Shown: piece by piece, positions 61,355 through 64,000 of the stretch
Layout of the letters: each line of letters begins with the position of its first letter
How positions within the stretch are numbered: position 1 is the first letter of the stretch
From: Casuarina equisetifolia
Lineage: Eukaryota > Streptophyta > Magnoliopsida > Fagales > Casuarinaceae
Direction of reading: 5' to 3'
DNA: 64,000 bases
Assembly: GCA_028551475.1 (NCBI GenBank)
Contig: CM052359.1
Span: forward strand, 16,369,583-16,433,582
Position numbers and translations under genes: made by a program
Notes under the pieces: generated by a model
Told to the model about the DNA's origin: nothing
The model's database searches: none
Seen by the model: the letters and a program-made list of their open reading frames with translations, nothing else

Positions 61355-62710
61355 TGATAACTTTTTTTTGTATCAGATTATAATGACTACTTTAGGCATT
61401 ATGTAGTGTAGTATTTGTTACATTAGATTTGTATTTGTTTATATTTGTTTATATTTTTTTATTTCATGTAACAAACCCAAAATAAGTGAAATATAAGGAA
61501 AAGAAGTAGCAAATCATGCGAAATAAGATATTTTCCCATTGCATGTGGAAAACCCATCTAGAAAAGAAAAGAAAAAAAAAAAGAAAACAAGTGATTTGTG
61601 AGGAGTAGAAAAGGAAGCACGTGTGAAGAAAAAGGCATTATCATGGAAAGAGAAATGGAAGCAAGAGAGGGAGACGTCTTTGGTTGAGCAAATAGAGAAT
61701 AGAGGAGAGAGAAAGGAGAGAGGTGCAATTGTCAAGCCAAAAAGGGTCATGTGAACAAAGAAAGGGTAGCAATTGCTGGTGTGGGATGATCGTGCGATAG
61801 TTGACTGGAACACCTTCTACATTTGTTTCCTTTAGTGATTAGACTCCATGTGAAAAGAGGTTCACACAACAACATGACCCACTTATGGTAATAGAAGGAT
61901 GATTTCCCGTTGATTTGACTTAATTTTGGTGATTTGTAACCACTTACAACAATATATTCCTTAGTTTGGTCGATCTACAATAGTTTTCAACCATGAGGGA
62001 TGATGAATGCCATCTATACTTTTTCTAGCAACTTTTTGGTATATTTTCACTTCTTTTTGGGAGATCTATGTGACCTTTTGATAGATTAGCATTTTTTGGT
62101 GGTTTTTGTGAAGAGTGGCCATGATGCATGGTGGTGTATGGCGGTGCATGATGATGGTGTGTTGCTACATGTGGCTACTCATTTTCTTCCCTTCTTTCTA
62201 GATGGCCTCTTTTATTCTCCTTGATGTGTAGAATTATGTGGAACTTTCTTAAAAAGAAAGACAATTTAGTAACAACTTAGGTGTTTTTCTATTTAAGATG
62301 TTTTGTATAATTTTCACATTGTTTATGTTTATGTATATAACTTGTTTTAGTCTAGTTTGTTAGAGCTATGATTTAACTTAATTACAATGGTATGAATTGT
62401 ATGATTATGGTGTTTTATGAGATATTTTGTTTATGTGAAGTTGCATATTATGAAGTTTAATGCTTTTAAGTGATTAGTACCACTTAAATGATTTGATTTG
62501 CATGTTTGAAACCTACAAAAGATAACATGTAGTTGCTTAATGTAATGTGCAACCATAGATCAATATGGATACACATATACCATATGGTTTGTGTGGTTTT
62601 AGGTGTAAATTAGAATATTCATAAATTTTAAGGCACTTTGTTTAGTTTGATTCACATATAGAAATATAGTGAGTTAATGAGCTTAAGTAGGTTTTTTATA
62701 CTTAGTAGGT
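61355..62710 (+). mobile_element. Divergent gypsy-type LTR copy E5 inside J
   Basis: Begins TGATAAC after the integrase region of J and follows E1 through a GACTACTTTAGGCATTATG block, then clearly from about 62360 (TTAGAGCTATGATTTAACTTA, AGATATTTTGTTTATGTGAA, TTAATGCTTTTAAGTGATTA) to about 62710, where it stops short of the usual end. The middle (61500-62200) matches poorly and may hold unrelated sequence. Confidence 0.6.
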
Positions 62711-63123
62711 TGATGGTCCAAGATACTTGTATTAGGATAAAGAGGGTGAGAAGGATTACCATAAACTAAAGGCCCATTGTAAGACTATATCATGGGTGGA
62801 TGTTGTGGACCATAGCTAGGTGGGTTGGGTTGCCCAACAAACTACATTGGTGGTCCAATAATAGTGGCATTATGTGCCAAAGGCCTATTGCTACAACCAA
62901 ACTTTTTGTGTGAGCCCCTTTGTTGTTTGGGCTTCCAACTAGGTGGGTAGCCCACAAGGAGGTAGCAAGATTCTCTTAAATGGCCTAGTTTTTTACAATG
63001 GCTACATATGAGCTGGTTGTTGCTAGAGTTGCTATTGGAGTTGGGCTCTCTCGGCCCAAGGGCCAAATCATGCTACTAACCTGTATGTAGGAAAGATCCA
63101 CCTAACCTTGGAAGGGATGTGGT
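62711..63123 (-). mobile_element. copia element J, gag knuckle region
   Basis: A minus-strand reading at 63066-62842 has CSHCKKLGHLRESCYLLVGY PPSW, the CCHC knuckle with a trailing GYP..W typical of copia gag of non-Sirevirus lineages, in a glycine/asparagine-rich setting. Its position upstream of the integrase fits element J. The rest of gag and the 5' LTR lie beyond E3 or off the window. Confidence 0.7.
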
Positions 63124-64000
63124 TGATAAATTTATTTTTATAGAGTTATTTTATTTATTTTAGGCAATAAATAACTTTAATAATTTTGAGAAAACATTTG
63201 AACTCCTCTTTATTTACCTAAATTTATCACAAGGAAGCAAGGAGAAAAGGAATGAACATGGAGAACCTGATGCTTATTGTGTGGCAAAATCATAATATCA
63301 AGATCAAGAGAGTCAAGATGGGCTTGGGCTTTGGATGATTGTTATTAGATTTTTTGTTGTTGTTGAGTTTTCTAAATAAATAGAAAACCTAGTCATGTTA
63401 GGAATTCAAGTCCCAATTAATTTAGGAGTTCAAAACCTAATTGTTTTAGGTATCTAAAACCCAGTTCTACTAGGATAGGAGATAGGTCTAAACCTAAATC
63501 CTATTTAAGAGAAGAGAAGAGGCAAAAGAAAGGGGAGGAGGAAATTGAGCACAACTTAAGGTTTCTTAAAGAGAAGACAAAAAGGGTGATAGACTTCTTA
63601 TTCTTGGATTCAAGGTGCCTTCTTTATTTCTTATTATTATTCTTCCACATTATTTCTTTATGTTTTAGTTTATTTTTGTTAGAACTACGATGTAACCTAA
63701 TTATGATGATATGAATCTTATGATTATTATGTTTTGCAAGATATTTTGTTTATGTGAAGTTACATATTATTGTGTTTAATGCTTTTAAGTGATTAGCTAC
63801 CACTTGAATGATCTGATTTGCATGCTTAAGATCGACAGGAGATGATATGCAGTTACTTCTTGTAATATGTAACCATAAATTAAATATGGATAGATATATA
63901 CCATATTATTTGTGTGGCTTTCAGTGTAAACTGGGAATGTTCATAGATCCTAATGCATTTGGTTTGTTTCAATTCACATATAGAGATACAATGAATTAAT
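63124..64000 (+). mobile_element. Gypsy-type LTR copy E3, runs off right edge
   Basis: Begins TGATAAATTT and follows E1 and E2 closely through the GGAATTCAAGTCCCAATTAA repeats and the TTAGAACTACGATGTAACCT block to the end of the window. Preceded by GTGGT. Whether it is a solo LTR or the start of a full element cannot be told. Confidence 0.85.

Noticed and set aside
1-64000. tRNA or rRNA genes
   Set aside because: I looked for tRNA-like box A and box B pairs and for rRNA blocks by eye and saw none. The only tRNA-related sequences are the short primer-binding-like sites of the elements.

Overview
This is nuclear DNA from a flowering plant, most likely a eudicot with an AT-rich, transposon-dense genome. 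The evidence is a spliced diacylglycerol kinase gene of the plant cluster I type, a decayed P-class PPR gene, a plant L1-type LINE and several generations of Ty1/copia (Sirevirus) and Ty3/gypsy LTR elements inserted into one another. The species cannot be fixed from sequence alone. I found no tRNA or rRNA gene and no CRISPR array.

Left nest (1-21719): a plus-strand Sirevirus D runs from off the left edge to its 3' LTR at 20296-21719. A minus-strand relative, B, sits inside D; its 5' LTR ends at 13541 and its body runs off the left edge. B's 5' LTR was split by an almost complete Sirevirus A (3630-12390, 5-bp target duplication GAACC). B's gag was split by a solo LTR (1550-3074). To the right, D was split by a solo LTR K (14166-17255, duplication ACTTG), which was itself split by a gypsy-type solo LTR E1 (15842-17150, duplication GTACA). 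D abuts a decayed PPR gene (about 21725-23075).

Middle (23076-41316): a gypsy-type remnant (about 24090-30255) carries a LINE (about 24877-28452) with a 19-bp flanking repeat. Copia RNase H scraps in both orientations lie at 30.3-30.8 kb. The one convincing intact host gene is the minus-strand diacylglycerol kinase at 31574-36783. Its seven coding exons all have GT/AG borders and predict a 692-residue protein with a membrane anchor, two C1 domains and the DAGK catalytic and accessory domains. Its leader and promoter probably reach to about 39.5 kb, where a CpG-rich patch occurs.

Right nest (41317-64000): a minus-strand copia element J of a different lineage is split by a plus-strand Sirevirus F (42514-60049, duplication TGTAA). 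F's 3' LTR was in turn split by an almost complete minus-strand Sirevirus I (49910-58573, duplication AGTAA). F's gag carries a gypsy-type solo LTR E2. J also carries LTR copies E5 and E3, the last running off the right edge.

All retroelements here are fossils with interrupted coding regions. Hand counts of LTR pairs in A, F and I give roughly 3-10% differences depending on the stretch, which suggests insertions within the last few million years. The most notable non-gene signals are a palindrome kept at the same place in all ten Sirevirus LTRs, U3 tandem arrays that differ in copy number between the two LTRs of one element, repeated polypurine tracts before the 3' LTRs, and a perfect 23-bp inverted repeat inside an intron of the kinase gene. 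I saw no clear sign of a wholly new biological system.
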